From: Candidatus Aenigmatarchaeota archaeon
GTDB taxonomy: Archaea; Aenigmatarchaeota; Aenigmatarchaeia; QMZP01
Assembly (NCBI GenBank): GCA_016202725.1
Contig: JACQOD010000020.1
Coordinates: forward strand, 1 to 15,950
Direction: 5' to 3'
DNA: 15,950 nucleotides
Shown: positions 1 through 6,768 of the stretch, piece by piece
How positions within the stretch are numbered: the first letter of the stretch is position 1
How the letters are laid out: each line of letters opens with the position of its first letter
Notes under the pieces: model-generated
Database searches by the model: none
What the model was told of the DNA's origin: nothing
What the model saw: only the letters and a program-made list of their open reading frames with translations
Position numbers and translations under genes: made by a program

Positions 1-138
1 AAAGAAACCGATGTTGTCATGAGGAATGCGAGAGAGTTCGTGAGCAAGATGAAGCTTGTTGTGAACGAATTGGATGAGAAGCTGATTGAGATTATTGGAA
101 ATAGGATAAAGGAATTACAGGATATGGCCAAGCCCTAA
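1..138 (+). CDS. C-terminal tail of an unknown protein (5' end outside window)
   Basis: Frame 1 is open from the first base to a TAA at 136-138, giving the last 45 residues of a protein that starts outside the window. The tail is rich in charged and aliphatic residues with helical spacing (for example VSKMKLVVNELDEKL and IIGNRIKELQDM), so it is probably an amphipathic or coiled-coil helix. Codon use is visibly A/T-richer than in the core genes of the window, which suggests an accessory gene. I do not recognise the family and no function can be proposed from this fragment. That the frame is coding is inferred from its openness and its protein-like composition. Confidence 0.5.
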   Translation, partial: KETDVVMRNAREFVSKMKLVVNELDEKLIEIIGNRIKELQDMAKP

Positions 139-276
139 CAAAACCCTTGCGTTATCAAAACGTTGCCATCAGAAGACCCTGCCACACCAACACCTTCTTT
201 ATCATACGTCGCAGTTAGGATATTTTTCCTGTGACCCGGGCTGGACACCCACCCATTCACGGCAGTTTCAACAATA
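139..276. other. Short intergenic stretch between convergent genes
   Basis: Between the unknown gene ending at 138 and the hydrolase ending at 277 on the other strand. It contains a T-run at about 222-227 that could help end transcription of the upstream plus-strand gene, but no convincing stem precedes it. No tRNA or other RNA gene is visible. Confidence 0.3.
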
Positions 277-834
277 CTATTCGGCCATGATGGCCAGCAG
301 AGCCTTCAGGGCCTGGGGCAGCTGCTTGCCGGTGAAGTGGCCCTTCCCGTCCTCCACCAGGACTTTGGCTCCCAACAGCTCCTGGAACACGCCCGCGTTC
401 TCCAGCGGGACGTAGGGATCGTCCTCTGAGAAGAGGGCGAAGACGCGGGGCAGGCGCTTTTCCGCCTGCTTGAGCTTGATGGGCGTGCGGATCCAGGGGT
501 CGGCGACTGCCTGCTCCTCCGGGTCGAGGCCCTTCAGGCCGAACCACCCCGCCACGAAGACCGCCCCCCCTGCGGGCTTGCCCTCCCGCTGGAGGAGGCG
601 CAGGATGGCCTGGCAGCCGATCGAATGGCCGACGAAGTAGGTCTGGGGGCCCACAGGCCCCGCGGCCTTCTTCAGGGCAGCCACCCATTTCCCCAGAAGG
701 GGCGCATCCGTGTCCGGGAACTCTGGAACCACCACCTGGGCCCCGCGGGCCTCCAGCTCGCGGGCCAGCCAGGGATACCAGTCCCCCTGGGGAGAGCCGC
801 CCCAGCGGTGGCAGATGACAACCCGCTTCAGCAT
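277..834 (-). CDS. Small alpha/beta hydrolase, RBBP9/YdeN family
   Basis: A 185-residue single-domain alpha/beta hydrolase, the usual size of the RBBP9/YdeN serine hydrolases. The nucleophile elbow is GHSIGC at 69-74 with Ser71. The acid is probably Asp139 in SEDDPYVP, and the base is His166 in GKGHF, so the triad order Ser-Asp-His is intact. The N-terminal strand VVICHRWGG supplies the oxyanion-hole side. No signal peptide or membrane segment is seen, so it should be cytoplasmic. The substrate is unknown: the family hydrolyses small esters in vitro but natural substrates are poorly defined. The ATG at 834 is preceded by a TATA-like box centred near 860, about 26 nt upstream, consistent with a leaderless transcript. 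It is divergent from the VapBC pair. Confidence 0.85.
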   Translation of the reverse strand: MLKRVVICHRWGGSPQGDWYPWLARELEARGAQVVVPEFPDTDAPLLGKWVAALKKAAGPVGPQTYFVGHSIGCQAILRLLQREGKPAGGAVFVAGWFGLKGLDPEEQAVADPWIRTPIKLKQAEKRLPRVFALFSEDDPYVPLENAGVFQELLGAKVLVEDGKGHFTGKQLPQALKALLAIMAE

Positions 835-856
835 GCAAATCTTTTGGCGGCAAGGG

Positions 857-863
857 CTTAAAT
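857..863 (-). promoter_or_regulatory. TATA-like box of the hydrolase gene
   Basis: Reading the minus strand, ATTTAAG lies about 26 nt upstream of the hydrolase ATG at 834. It sits within a few bases of the divergent vapBC TATA box, so the two promoters may influence each other. Confidence 0.4.
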
Positions 864-866
864 GGG

Positions 867-874
867 CTTTATAT
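867..874 (+). promoter_or_regulatory. TATA-like box of vapBC
   Basis: CTTTATAT lies about 36 nt upstream of the vapB ATG at 907, which would give a leader of roughly 10 nt or less. A perfect inverted repeat follows directly between this box and the start codon. Confidence 0.45.
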
Positions 875-883
875 GGAAGTGAG

Positions 884-898
884 ACAATGTATCATTGT
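884..898. promoter_or_regulatory. Palindromic operator candidate of vapBC
   Basis: A perfect 6-bp inverted repeat, ACAATG-TAT-CATTGT, lies between the TATA-like box and the vapB ATG. This is where an AbrB-type antitoxin, which binds palindromes as a dimer, would autorepress by covering the transcription start. The operator role is inferred from the palindrome and its position. Confidence 0.5.
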
Positions 899-906
899 GA
901 TGTCGC

Positions 907-1119
907 ATGATTGAACTCACGCTCAAAGCAAAGAAATGGGGGAATTCCTTGGCCATCCTTCTCCCTGAGGCGGTGGTGAAGGAAGCGCATATTAAGGAAG
1001 GCGAACCGGTGGACGTGCTGCTCCCCGGCAAGTCTACGCTCCCGCTCCTCTGGGGAACGCTGAAGACCAAGAGAACGGCCGAGGACCTGAAGCGTGAGGC
1101 TGCGAAAGGATGGACGTAG
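907..1119 (+). CDS. vapB: AbrB/MazE-type antitoxin (VapB)
   Basis: A 70-residue protein with a SpoVT/AbrB swapped-hairpin DNA-binding fold. The motif KKWGNSLAILLPEAVV (9-24) is the family signature, followed by IKEGEPVDVLL. The C-terminal part (TAEDLKREAAKGW) is the charged tail that normally occupies the toxin's active site. It is the antitoxin and autoregulator for the PIN toxin that starts inside its last codons: the reading frames overlap by 10 nt (1110-1119), typical of translationally coupled toxin-antitoxin pairs. A TATA-like box and a 15-bp palindrome precede the ATG. Third codon positions are more A/T-rich than in neighbouring core genes, consistent with horizontal spread. Confidence 0.88.
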   Translation: MIELTLKAKKWGNSLAILLPEAVVKEAHIKEGEPVDVLLPGKSTLPLLWGTLKTKRTAEDLKREAAKGWT

Positions 1120-1478
1120 CTTATTTCTTCGATACGTATGCCCTGATTGAGGTGGCAAAAGGAAGCCCGTCCTACCGGCCCTATCGAGGAGTCCAGGCCA
1201 TCACCACCAAATTACACCTGCTTGAGCTCTACTTCGCGTTCTGCCGGGAAAGGCAACGAGAACAAGGAAAGCGGCTGTTCGGGGAATTGTCAGGGATCTG
1301 CATCGCCATCCCTGACGAGGTGCTTCTGACAGCAGCGGAGATGCGGCTCGCCTTCCTGAAGCAAGACCTGAGCTATGTCGACTGCATTGGGTATATGCTG
1401 TCCCGGCACCTGGGCATTCGCTTTTTGACGGGGGACAGCAAGTTCCGGGACAAGGAACAGGTTGCATTTGTGCAGTGA
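1110..1478 (+). CDS. vapC: PIN-domain ribonuclease toxin (VapC)
   Basis: A 122-residue PIN-domain protein, the normal VapC length. The acidic metal-binding residues are in place: Asp8 (FFDTYALIE), Glu39 (LHLLELYF), Asp91 (SYVDCIGY) and Asp109 (LTGDSKF). VapC proteins are Mg2+-dependent endoribonucleases that cut tRNA or rRNA and are held inactive by VapB; which RNA this one cuts cannot be told from sequence. The ATG overlaps the end of vapB by 10 nt, so the two are co-transcribed and coupled. With all four acidic residues present the toxin is probably functional. It is convergent with EF-2, leaving a 34-nt gap. Confidence 0.9.
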   Translation: MDVAYFFDTYALIEVAKGSPSYRPYRGVQAITTKLHLLELYFAFCRERQREQGKRLFGELSGICIAIPDEVLLTAAEMRLAFLKQDLSYVDCIGYMLSRHLGIRFLTGDSKFRDKEQVAFVQ

Positions 1479-1493
1479 GTTCTCTGGTGTGCG

Positions 1494-1505
1494 AGATCGT
1501 GATCT
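1494..1505. terminator. Small palindrome between convergent vapC and EF-2 genes
   Basis: AGATC-GT-GATCT is a perfect 5-bp inverted repeat in the 34-nt gap between the two convergent stop codons. It might act in termination in either direction, but the stem is short and no T-tract is close by on the plus strand. Confidence 0.2.
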
Positions 1506-1512
1506 TCCCAAA

Positions 1513-3708
1513 CTACTCGTCTTCTTCTTCGTCCTCTTCCTTGACGTCCGCGATGCCCTTGCGCTGGCGGATCTGGGAGACGACCTTCGCCTCCAGTTCC
1601 TTGGGCAGCGGCTCGTAGAGCACGTCGACCAGGGAGAAGAACCCCAATCCCCCGGTGGAGGACTTCAGGGCAGAGTTGAAGCCGAACATTTCCATGACCG
1701 GGATCTTGACCTTGATCATGGTGAGCCCCCGCTCCTCGGTCATGTCCAGGATCTGGCCCCGGCGGTTGGAGATTTCCTTGGTGGCCCCCCCGACCTGCTC
1801 GGTGGGGACGTCGATGCGGATCACCTGCTTGGGCTCCAGGATGAAGGCTTTCCCCTGGATCATGGCGGCCCGGATGGCCTTCCTGACTGCAGGGATCACC
1901 TGGGCCGGCCCGCGGTGGATGGTGTCCTCGTGGAGCTTGGCGTCCATGAGCGAGACCTTCACCCCGGCGCAGGGCTCCCTCGCCAGGGGGCCTTCGTTCA
2001 TGGCTTCCTGGAACGCTTCCTTCACCAGCTCCATGACCTCGAGGATGGCGTGGACCCCCCTGGTCATGTCCAGGAGCATGCAGCGGTTGTGGATGACCTT
2101 GATGTTCTTGCTCTCGTCCCGGTCGAAGCCCAGGGCGATGAGCTTGTCCTGGAGCTCGACGTTCTTCCTCTTGATCTCCTGGTCGGGGATCTCCCCGTTC
2201 ACCATGGCCTCGTAGACCTTGGGCTCCAGGGGCGAGACCGAGAAGTAGAAGCGGTTGTGCTTGTTGGGGCTCTTCCCCTCCACAGCCGGGGACTGGGTCT
2301 TGGCGCTCTCGTTGTAGATCACGATGGGGGAGGACACCTGGACGTCGATCCCCTCGTCCTTGAGCGGGCGCTCGACCTTGGCGTCCAGGTGGAGCTCGCC
2401 CAGGCCCGAGATGAGATACTCCCCGGTCTCCTCGTTGATCTTGATGTGGAGGGTGGGGTCCTCCCGGGCCCGCTTGCGGAGGAACTCGATGAGCTTCCCC
2501 AGCTGGGTGGGATTCTTGGGCTCGATGGCCTTGGTGACCACGGGCTCGAAGATGTGCTTGATGCTCTCGAACGCGTCGATCTTCTGGTCGGGCATGCAGA
2601 CCGTTTCTCCTGAAAAGGCGTCCTTGAGGCCGACCACGCCCACGATGTTGCCGGCGTAGACCTCCTCCATGGGCACGCGGTGGGGGCCCTTCCAGACCGA
2701 GACCTGCTGGATCTTCCCGGTCTTCTTGGAGGAGGAGAGCCAGACGTCCTGGCCTTTTGCCAGCTTGCCAGAGAACAGCCTGACGGCGGCTACGTAGCCG
2801 GCGTGCGGATCGGGATAGACCTTGGTCACGACCGCAGCCAGCACGCCATTCCGGTTGCAGGCGATCATGTCCCTGGCCGCCTGGCTCTCCATGTCCCCCG
2901 GCCAGATCTTGGGGATGCGGTATGCCTGGGCCTTATCAGGCGCGGGCAGGTGCTCGATCACCATGTTCAGGAGGACCTCGCAGATGGGGGCCTTCTTGGC
3001 CAGCTCGGCCTCCCGGCCCCCTTCGGTGAGCTGGATAACGTCCTTGAAGGAGATGCCATGCGTCTTCATGATGGGGACCGACACCGCCCATTTCTTGGTG
3101 GCGGACCCGAAGGCCACCTTGCCGTCCTCGACAGAGACGGCCCAGGCGTCCTTGTACTCGGTCTCCGCGTACTTCTGGATGAGGATGTTCACCTCGGTGA
3201 TGATCTTCCTGAAGCGCTCGAGCATCTCCTCGGGCGTGAGCTTGAGCTCCTTGATGAGGCGGTCGGTCTTGTTGATGAAGAGGGTCGGCTTCACGCGCTC
3301 CCGCAGGGCCTGCCGGATCACGGTCTCGGTCTGGGGCATGACCCCCTCGACCGCATCCGCCAGGATGATGACCCCGTCAACCGCCCGCATGGCCCTCGTG
3401 ACATCACCGCCGAAGTCCACGTGCCCGGGAGTGTCGATGAGGTTGACCAGATACTCCTTGCCCCGGTAGGTGTGCACCATGCTCGCGTTGGCGGCGTAGA
3501 TGGTGATCCCGCGCTCCTTCTCCTGCTCGTCAAAATCCATGTACACGGCCTGGCCGGCCAGCTCCTGGGAGAGGAGCCCTGCTCCTGCAAGGAGCGAGTC
3601 TGAAAGGGTCGTTTTCCCATGGTCGATGTGGGCCACGATCCCGATGTTGCGGATGTGGCTCACGTTGGTCATGAGCCCCTGCATCACCTCGGACAGGTCC
3701 TTCGCCAT
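1513..3708 (-). CDS. fusA: Translation elongation factor 2 (aEF-2)
   Basis: A 731-residue GTPase that moves tRNAs and mRNA through the ribosome after peptide transfer. GTP-binding elements are complete: G1 AHIDHGKT (26-33), switch I ERGITI (65-70), G3 DTPGH (92-96) and G4 NKTD (146-149). Domain IV carries LHEDTIHRGPAQ with His598 at the position modified to diphthamide in archaea and eukaryotes, which separates it from bacterial EF-G. The ATG at 3708 begins MAKDLSEVMQGLM, the usual archaeal N-terminus; an upstream in-frame ATG at 3819 would add 37 residues of non-conserved sequence and lies beyond the TATA-like box, so I reject it. The protein ends in an acidic tail, KEEDEEEDE. The diphthamide biosynthesis genes are not in this window. 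Confidence 0.97.
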   Translation of the reverse strand: MAKDLSEVMQGLMTNVSHIRNIGIVAHIDHGKTTLSDSLLAGAGLLSQELAGQAVYMDFDEQEKERGITIYAANASMVHTYRGKEYLVNLIDTPGHVDFGGDVTRAMRAVDGVIILADAVEGVMPQTETVIRQALRERVKPTLFINKTDRLIKELKLTPEEMLERFRKIITEVNILIQKYAETEYKDAWAVSVEDGKVAFGSATKKWAVSVPIMKTHGISFKDVIQLTEGGREAELAKKAPICEVLLNMVIEHLPAPDKAQAYRIPKIWPGDMESQAARDMIACNRNGVLAAVVTKVYPDPHAGYVAAVRLFSGKLAKGQDVWLSSSKKTGKIQQVSVWKGPHRVPMEEVYAGNIVGVVGLKDAFSGETVCMPDQKIDAFESIKHIFEPVVTKAIEPKNPTQLGKLIEFLRKRAREDPTLHIKINEETGEYLISGLGELHLDAKVERPLKDEGIDVQVSSPIVIYNESAKTQSPAVEGKSPNKHNRFYFSVSPLEPKVYEAMVNGEIPDQEIKRKNVELQDKLIALGFDRDESKNIKVIHNRCMLLDMTRGVHAILEVMELVKEAFQEAMNEGPLAREPCAGVKVSLMDAKLHEDTIHRGPAQVIPAVRKAIRAAMIQGKAFILEPKQVIRIDVPTEQVGGATKEISNRRGQILDMTEERGLTMIKVKIPVMEMFGFNSALKSSTGGLGFFSLVDVLYEPLPKELEAKVVSQIRQRKGIADVKEEDEEEDE

Positions 3709-3742
3709 AGCAATCCCGAATGCATACAATAGGGCCAGATAC

Positions 3743-3751
3743 ATATATAAG
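3743..3751 (-). promoter_or_regulatory. TATA box of EF-2
   Basis: On the minus strand CTTATATAT lies about 39 nt upstream of the EF-2 ATG at 3708, giving a predicted leader of about 12 nt. It is one of the strongest TATA-like sequences in the window, fitting a highly expressed gene, and it supports the downstream ATG as the true start. Confidence 0.6.
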
Positions 3752-3922
3752 CTTCGGCAGGGCAGCGGCAAGATTGGCGCCCGCCATCGGTCCTTGACAT
3801 GGGGGTCGGGAGGGCGCATAGTGTCCCTGCTGGCCTGCCTTCCGGTTGAAGACCGGCATGCGTCGCCCCGCTGTGGCCCGCGGCCGGCAGGGTCCCCGGG
3901 CCTCTGCCACCGCCCGCCCGAC

Positions 3923-3931
3923 TATATAAAA
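3923..3931 (+). promoter_or_regulatory. TATA box of the pilin-like gene
   Basis: TATATAAAA is centred about 32 nt upstream of the ATG at 3959, implying a leader of only a few nucleotides. This fixes the start at 3959, although the frame is open far upstream. The 3709-3958 gap between divergent EF-2 and pilin otherwise holds GC-rich sequence, including a small inverted repeat CCGGT-TGAAG-ACCGG near 3841-3855, with no recognised RNA gene. Confidence 0.6.
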
Positions 3932-3958
3932 TACCTCTCCCAATACCATACAGAAACC

Positions 3959-5812
3959 ATGCCAACCCGCAACCGCAAGGCCGTCTCCGAGATCATCGTC
4001 ACCGTGATGGTCCTCCTGATCGCCATCGCGATCGCCGGGGCGGGCTACACCTTCATCTCCGGCTACTACGGCGGCCTCACCCAGGGGGCGATCGAGGTCT
4101 CCTCCGCCTACTGCTCCCAGGGCTCCCCCAACTCCAGCTACCGGGACGCCACCATCCTGATCAGGAACATCGGTCAGGATCCGATCACCCTCACCGGGAC
4201 AGGAACAGGCGGTGGGGGGACAGGCCCGATCTTTTCCCACACCTCGGAATATTCGCCTACCACGAGCACGCTCCTCTTGCTCCACTTCAATGACCTCGCC
4301 TCTCCAATTCCCGATTTCTCCCCCGGCGGCACAAACGACGGCCGCCTCGCGGGAGAGGCCAGGCTCCTGATGCATTTTGAGGACACTCAGACAACGCCGA
4401 TTAAGGATGAAACGGGATTTAATCACGACGCCTCGTGCGGCCCCGCGTGTCCCGCGGTTGGGGCCACCGGAAAAGTACGCAAAGCATTCGACTTCTCCGC
4501 GAACCAATATATCGGCCCCCAGCACAGCCCTTTCCTGCAATTCACCAACCCGTCCTCATCATTCACGCTCTCAGCGTGGATTCAGGACGATGATACCTGC
4601 TCCCCTTGCACCAACAATCGCCCCGTCTTCTCCAAGGGGCAATTTCAAACCCATACCCAGAATAACTATATGCTCTTTCTGGACACGAGCAAAAATCTCG
4701 TGTTCCGCATTGGCGACGGCGCGAGCGTGTACTCGGCTGCATATGCCCTTTTCCCCCGCAACAACGAATACCACCATGTCGCCGGGGTGTACGATGGGGT
4801 GGCAAGAAAGCTTACGGTGTATGTGGATGGTGTCGCCGGACTAACGACGGCAACAGTTCCAGGCTCGGTCCTGAGCTTTGCCAATCCGACCGGAGTTCTT
4901 GACGTCCTCCTCATGGGCCGTATGCGCACGTCCACGAGCACTTTCTATTTCGATGGTCGAATTGATGAGCCTTCGATTTATGCCCGGGCGCTTTCCTCCG
5001 CAGAAATTACCGCCCTCTATAACTCAGGGAACGGCATCGCTGCCTCATACGACGCTCCAGATTTCAGTCCCGCGCTTTTCGGCACGGGAGTTGCAGTCGA
5101 CGGCGATGAGTTCGTGGAGATTGAATTTCCGAACAGCCTCGATCCCGGCACGAAACAGTTGACCGTCGAAGCGGTCGTCTCTCTTCCTTCTCCCCTCCCC
5201 GCGGAGTCCGTCATTTTCCAGCGGGACAGTGCCGCCACGTACAAGCTCTCTGTCCAGCAAGACGGATCCGTGACCTGGAAGGTTGGGGCAGACACGGTGA
5301 CCGCCCCCCAGGGAACGGTTGCCGCCAATGTCCCAGCACACCTCGCAGGAGTCTTTGACGGCGTGGGCGGATCGATGCGCATTTACAAGGACGCCGCCGA
5401 AGTCGCAACGGGCACGCCTGCAGGGTCGCTTGCCTCAGGAAGCGGGGCGGCCTATGTAGGATCGGCATCACCAACTGCCGGATATACGACAGGAAGCATT
5501 GACGAGCTTCGCATTTCTGACGAAGCCCTCGTCTTTGACGATTACCAGAATTGTCTAGCAGGATGGACCTGCACGCCGCCATCGGGTGGCATTCCTGGCC
5601 CCTGCCGGGCCGCAGGGGACTGCGGCCCGCTGACCATCGAGAAGACCCAGGGGTCTCCCCCGCAGGGGCACCCGGAAAGCACCTTCACCTTCGATCGCAC
5701 GACCATCAACCCCGGGACCGCGGCCATCCTCAAGAACCCCTGCGACGGGACCTGCAGCTACCTCATCTCGACGTCCTCCTCGAGCCTGCGGACGAGCGCC
5801 TTCTGCCTGTAA
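3959..5812 (+). CDS. Type IV pilin-like protein with inserted tandem/nested LamG domains
   Basis: A 617-residue prepilin-like surface protein. The N-terminus RNRKAVSEIIVTVMVLLIAI is an archaeal class III signal: a basic stretch, a probable prepilin-peptidase cut after Ala8, then a hydrophobic helix (about 11-30) that would pack in a pilus core. A first pilin strand follows (DATILIRNIGQDPITLTG, 63-80) and a typical pilin C-terminus ends the protein (STFTFDRTTINPGTAAILKN...GTCSYLISTS, 574-606). Between them are concanavalin-like LamG domains. One complete copy spans about 135-355 (LLMHFEDT, FTLSAWI, YHHVAGVYDG, LTVYVDG, FDGRIDEPSIYARALS). A second has its body at about 366-530 (LTVEAVVSL, HLAGVFDGVGG, GSIDELRISDEAL). 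The opening of a LamG domain at 104-131 may belong to the second, making a nested insertion. LamG folds usually bind glycans or protein ligands, so an adhesin-type pilus subunit is inferred. Codon use of the insert differs from the pilin parts. Confidence 0.85.
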   Translation: MPTRNRKAVSEIIVTVMVLLIAIAIAGAGYTFISGYYGGLTQGAIEVSSAYCSQGSPNSSYRDATILIRNIGQDPITLTGTGTGGGGTGPIFSHTSEYSPTTSTLLLLHFNDLASPIPDFSPGGTNDGRLAGEARLLMHFEDTQTTPIKDETGFNHDASCGPACPAVGATGKVRKAFDFSANQYIGPQHSPFLQFTNPSSSFTLSAWIQDDDTCSPCTNNRPVFSKGQFQTHTQNNYMLFLDTSKNLVFRIGDGASVYSAAYALFPRNNEYHHVAGVYDGVARKLTVYVDGVAGLTTATVPGSVLSFANPTGVLDVLLMGRMRTSTSTFYFDGRIDEPSIYARALSSAEITALYNSGNGIAASYDAPDFSPALFGTGVAVDGDEFVEIEFPNSLDPGTKQLTVEAVVSLPSPLPAESVIFQRDSAATYKLSVQQDGSVTWKVGADTVTAPQGTVAANVPAHLAGVFDGVGGSMRIYKDAAEVATGTPAGSLASGSGAAYVGSASPTAGYTTGSIDELRISDEALVFDDYQNCLAGWTCTPPSGGIPGPCRAAGDCGPLTIEKTQGSPPQGHPESTFTFDRTTINPGTAAILKNPCDGTCSYLISTSSSSLRTSAFCL

Positions 5813-5837
5813 AGGCTGAAAAAGCCCTTCCCCCATT

Positions 5838-6641
5838 ATGGGCATGCCCGACCCGAAGCGCGCGCTGGAGGAGGCCCTGCGGGAGGCGTCGCGACTCCTG
5901 CGGGGTTGGCAGGCCCCCCTCCAGGTCGCCCGGAAGCGCGACCAGAGCAGCGTGGTCACGGCAGCGGACACCGCCGCGGAAGAGGCTATCGGCCGCATCC
6001 TCCGCGCGGCATTCCCTGCGGATGCGCTGTTGGGGGAGGAAAAAGGCTCCAGCCCAGGCGCCTCAGGCTGGACCTGGGTCGTGGACCCCCTTGACGGGAC
6101 CTCCAACTTCGCCGCCGCCCTGCCCTGGTATGCCGTGCTGATCGCCAGGGTGGACTGGCACGGGCCAGCCCTCGCGGGCATCGCGCTGCCTGCTGGAAAC
6201 ACCACCTACCTCGCCGAGCGCGGGAAGGGCGCCTTCCGCGACGGGAAGCCCATCCGCGTGGCTCGGGAGCAGGACCTCGCCAACCTGCTGGTTTCCTACT
6301 CCTTTGACTCCTCCCCTGAACAGGGGCGGACAGAACGGGAGGCCCGCCTGATGGGCAGGCTCGCGCAGCGCTGCCGGAACGTGCGCTCGCTCAACTGCGC
6401 AGAGGAGTTCTGCCTCGCGGCAGAGGGGAGGCTGGGCGCCTCCGTGAACCAGAACGTCCGGGTCTGGGACATCGCCGCGCCCGCCCTGCTCCTCCAGGAG
6501 GCGGGGGCCACGGTGACCGACGCACAGGGGAATCCCTTCTCCTGGCCTGAGGCTTTGGCGCACCCCCAGCGGCCGCTCAGCATCCTGGCCGCGAATCCGG
6601 TCGTGCACCGGAACATCCTCACCCTCTTCCGCGAGGGGTGA
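5838..6641 (+). CDS. suhB: Inositol monophosphatase family phosphatase (IMPase/FBPase-like)
   Basis: A 267-residue Mg2+-dependent sugar-phosphate phosphatase, usual family length. Metal ligands and signatures are intact: Asp44 (VVTAAD), Glu67-Glu68 (LLGEEKG), DPLDGT at 83-88 with Asp83 and Asp86, and WDIAAP at 210-215 with Asp211. Archaeal members often hydrolyse both myo-inositol-1-phosphate and fructose-1,6-bisphosphate, feeding inositol lipid synthesis and gluconeogenesis; the substrate here is not resolved by sequence. Two in-frame ATGs (5838 and 5844) are both possible. The gene starts 25 nt after the pilin gene, on the same strand, with no clear TATA box, so read-through from the pilin promoter is possible, but the two functions are not obviously linked. 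Confidence 0.93.
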   Translation: MGMPDPKRALEEALREASRLLRGWQAPLQVARKRDQSSVVTAADTAAEEAIGRILRAAFPADALLGEEKGSSPGASGWTWVVDPLDGTSNFAAALPWYAVLIARVDWHGPALAGIALPAGNTTYLAERGKGAFRDGKPIRVAREQDLANLLVSYSFDSSPEQGRTEREARLMGRLAQRCRNVRSLNCAEEFCLAAEGRLGASVNQNVRVWDIAAPALLLQEAGATVTDAQGNPFSWPEALAHPQRPLSILAANPVVHRNILTLFREG

Positions 6642-6655
6642 AGGGCGCGGCACCC

Positions 6656-6675
6656 TCCCCTGCAACCGCAGGGGA
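6656..6675 (+). terminator. GC-rich hairpin after the IMPase gene
   Basis: TCCCCTGC-AACC-GCAGGGGA is a perfect 8-bp stem with a 4-nt loop, 14 nt after the IMPase stop codon. There is no T-tract after it, so it may stabilise the 3' end rather than act as an intrinsic terminator. The gap up to the convergent eS1 gene (6642-6768) holds nothing else that I recognise. Confidence 0.45.
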
Positions 6676-6768
6676 ACAGACGTTGCGGCATGATGCCGAA
6701 ACCCCAAACCGCTGGGCACGACACGCGACCGCAGAGGGAACACATGCAGCGCAGTATGCAGGAGCAAC

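Noticed and set aside
1462..3603. Long open frames on the plus strand across the EF-2 gene (for example 1462-2613 and 2680-3603)
   Set aside because: They are antisense to a fully conserved EF-2. Their translations are His/Asp/Leu/Gly-rich low-complexity products typical of GC-rich reverse frames.
3500..3958. Upstream extension of the pilin frame to 3500
   Set aside because: It overlaps EF-2 antisense and the EF-2 promoter. The class III signal begins at 3959 just after a strong TATA box.
5812..5829. Small hairpin GGCT-GAAAA-AGCC between the pilin and IMPase genes
   Set aside because: A four-base stem with a bulge is too weak to call a terminator. The two genes may still be read together.
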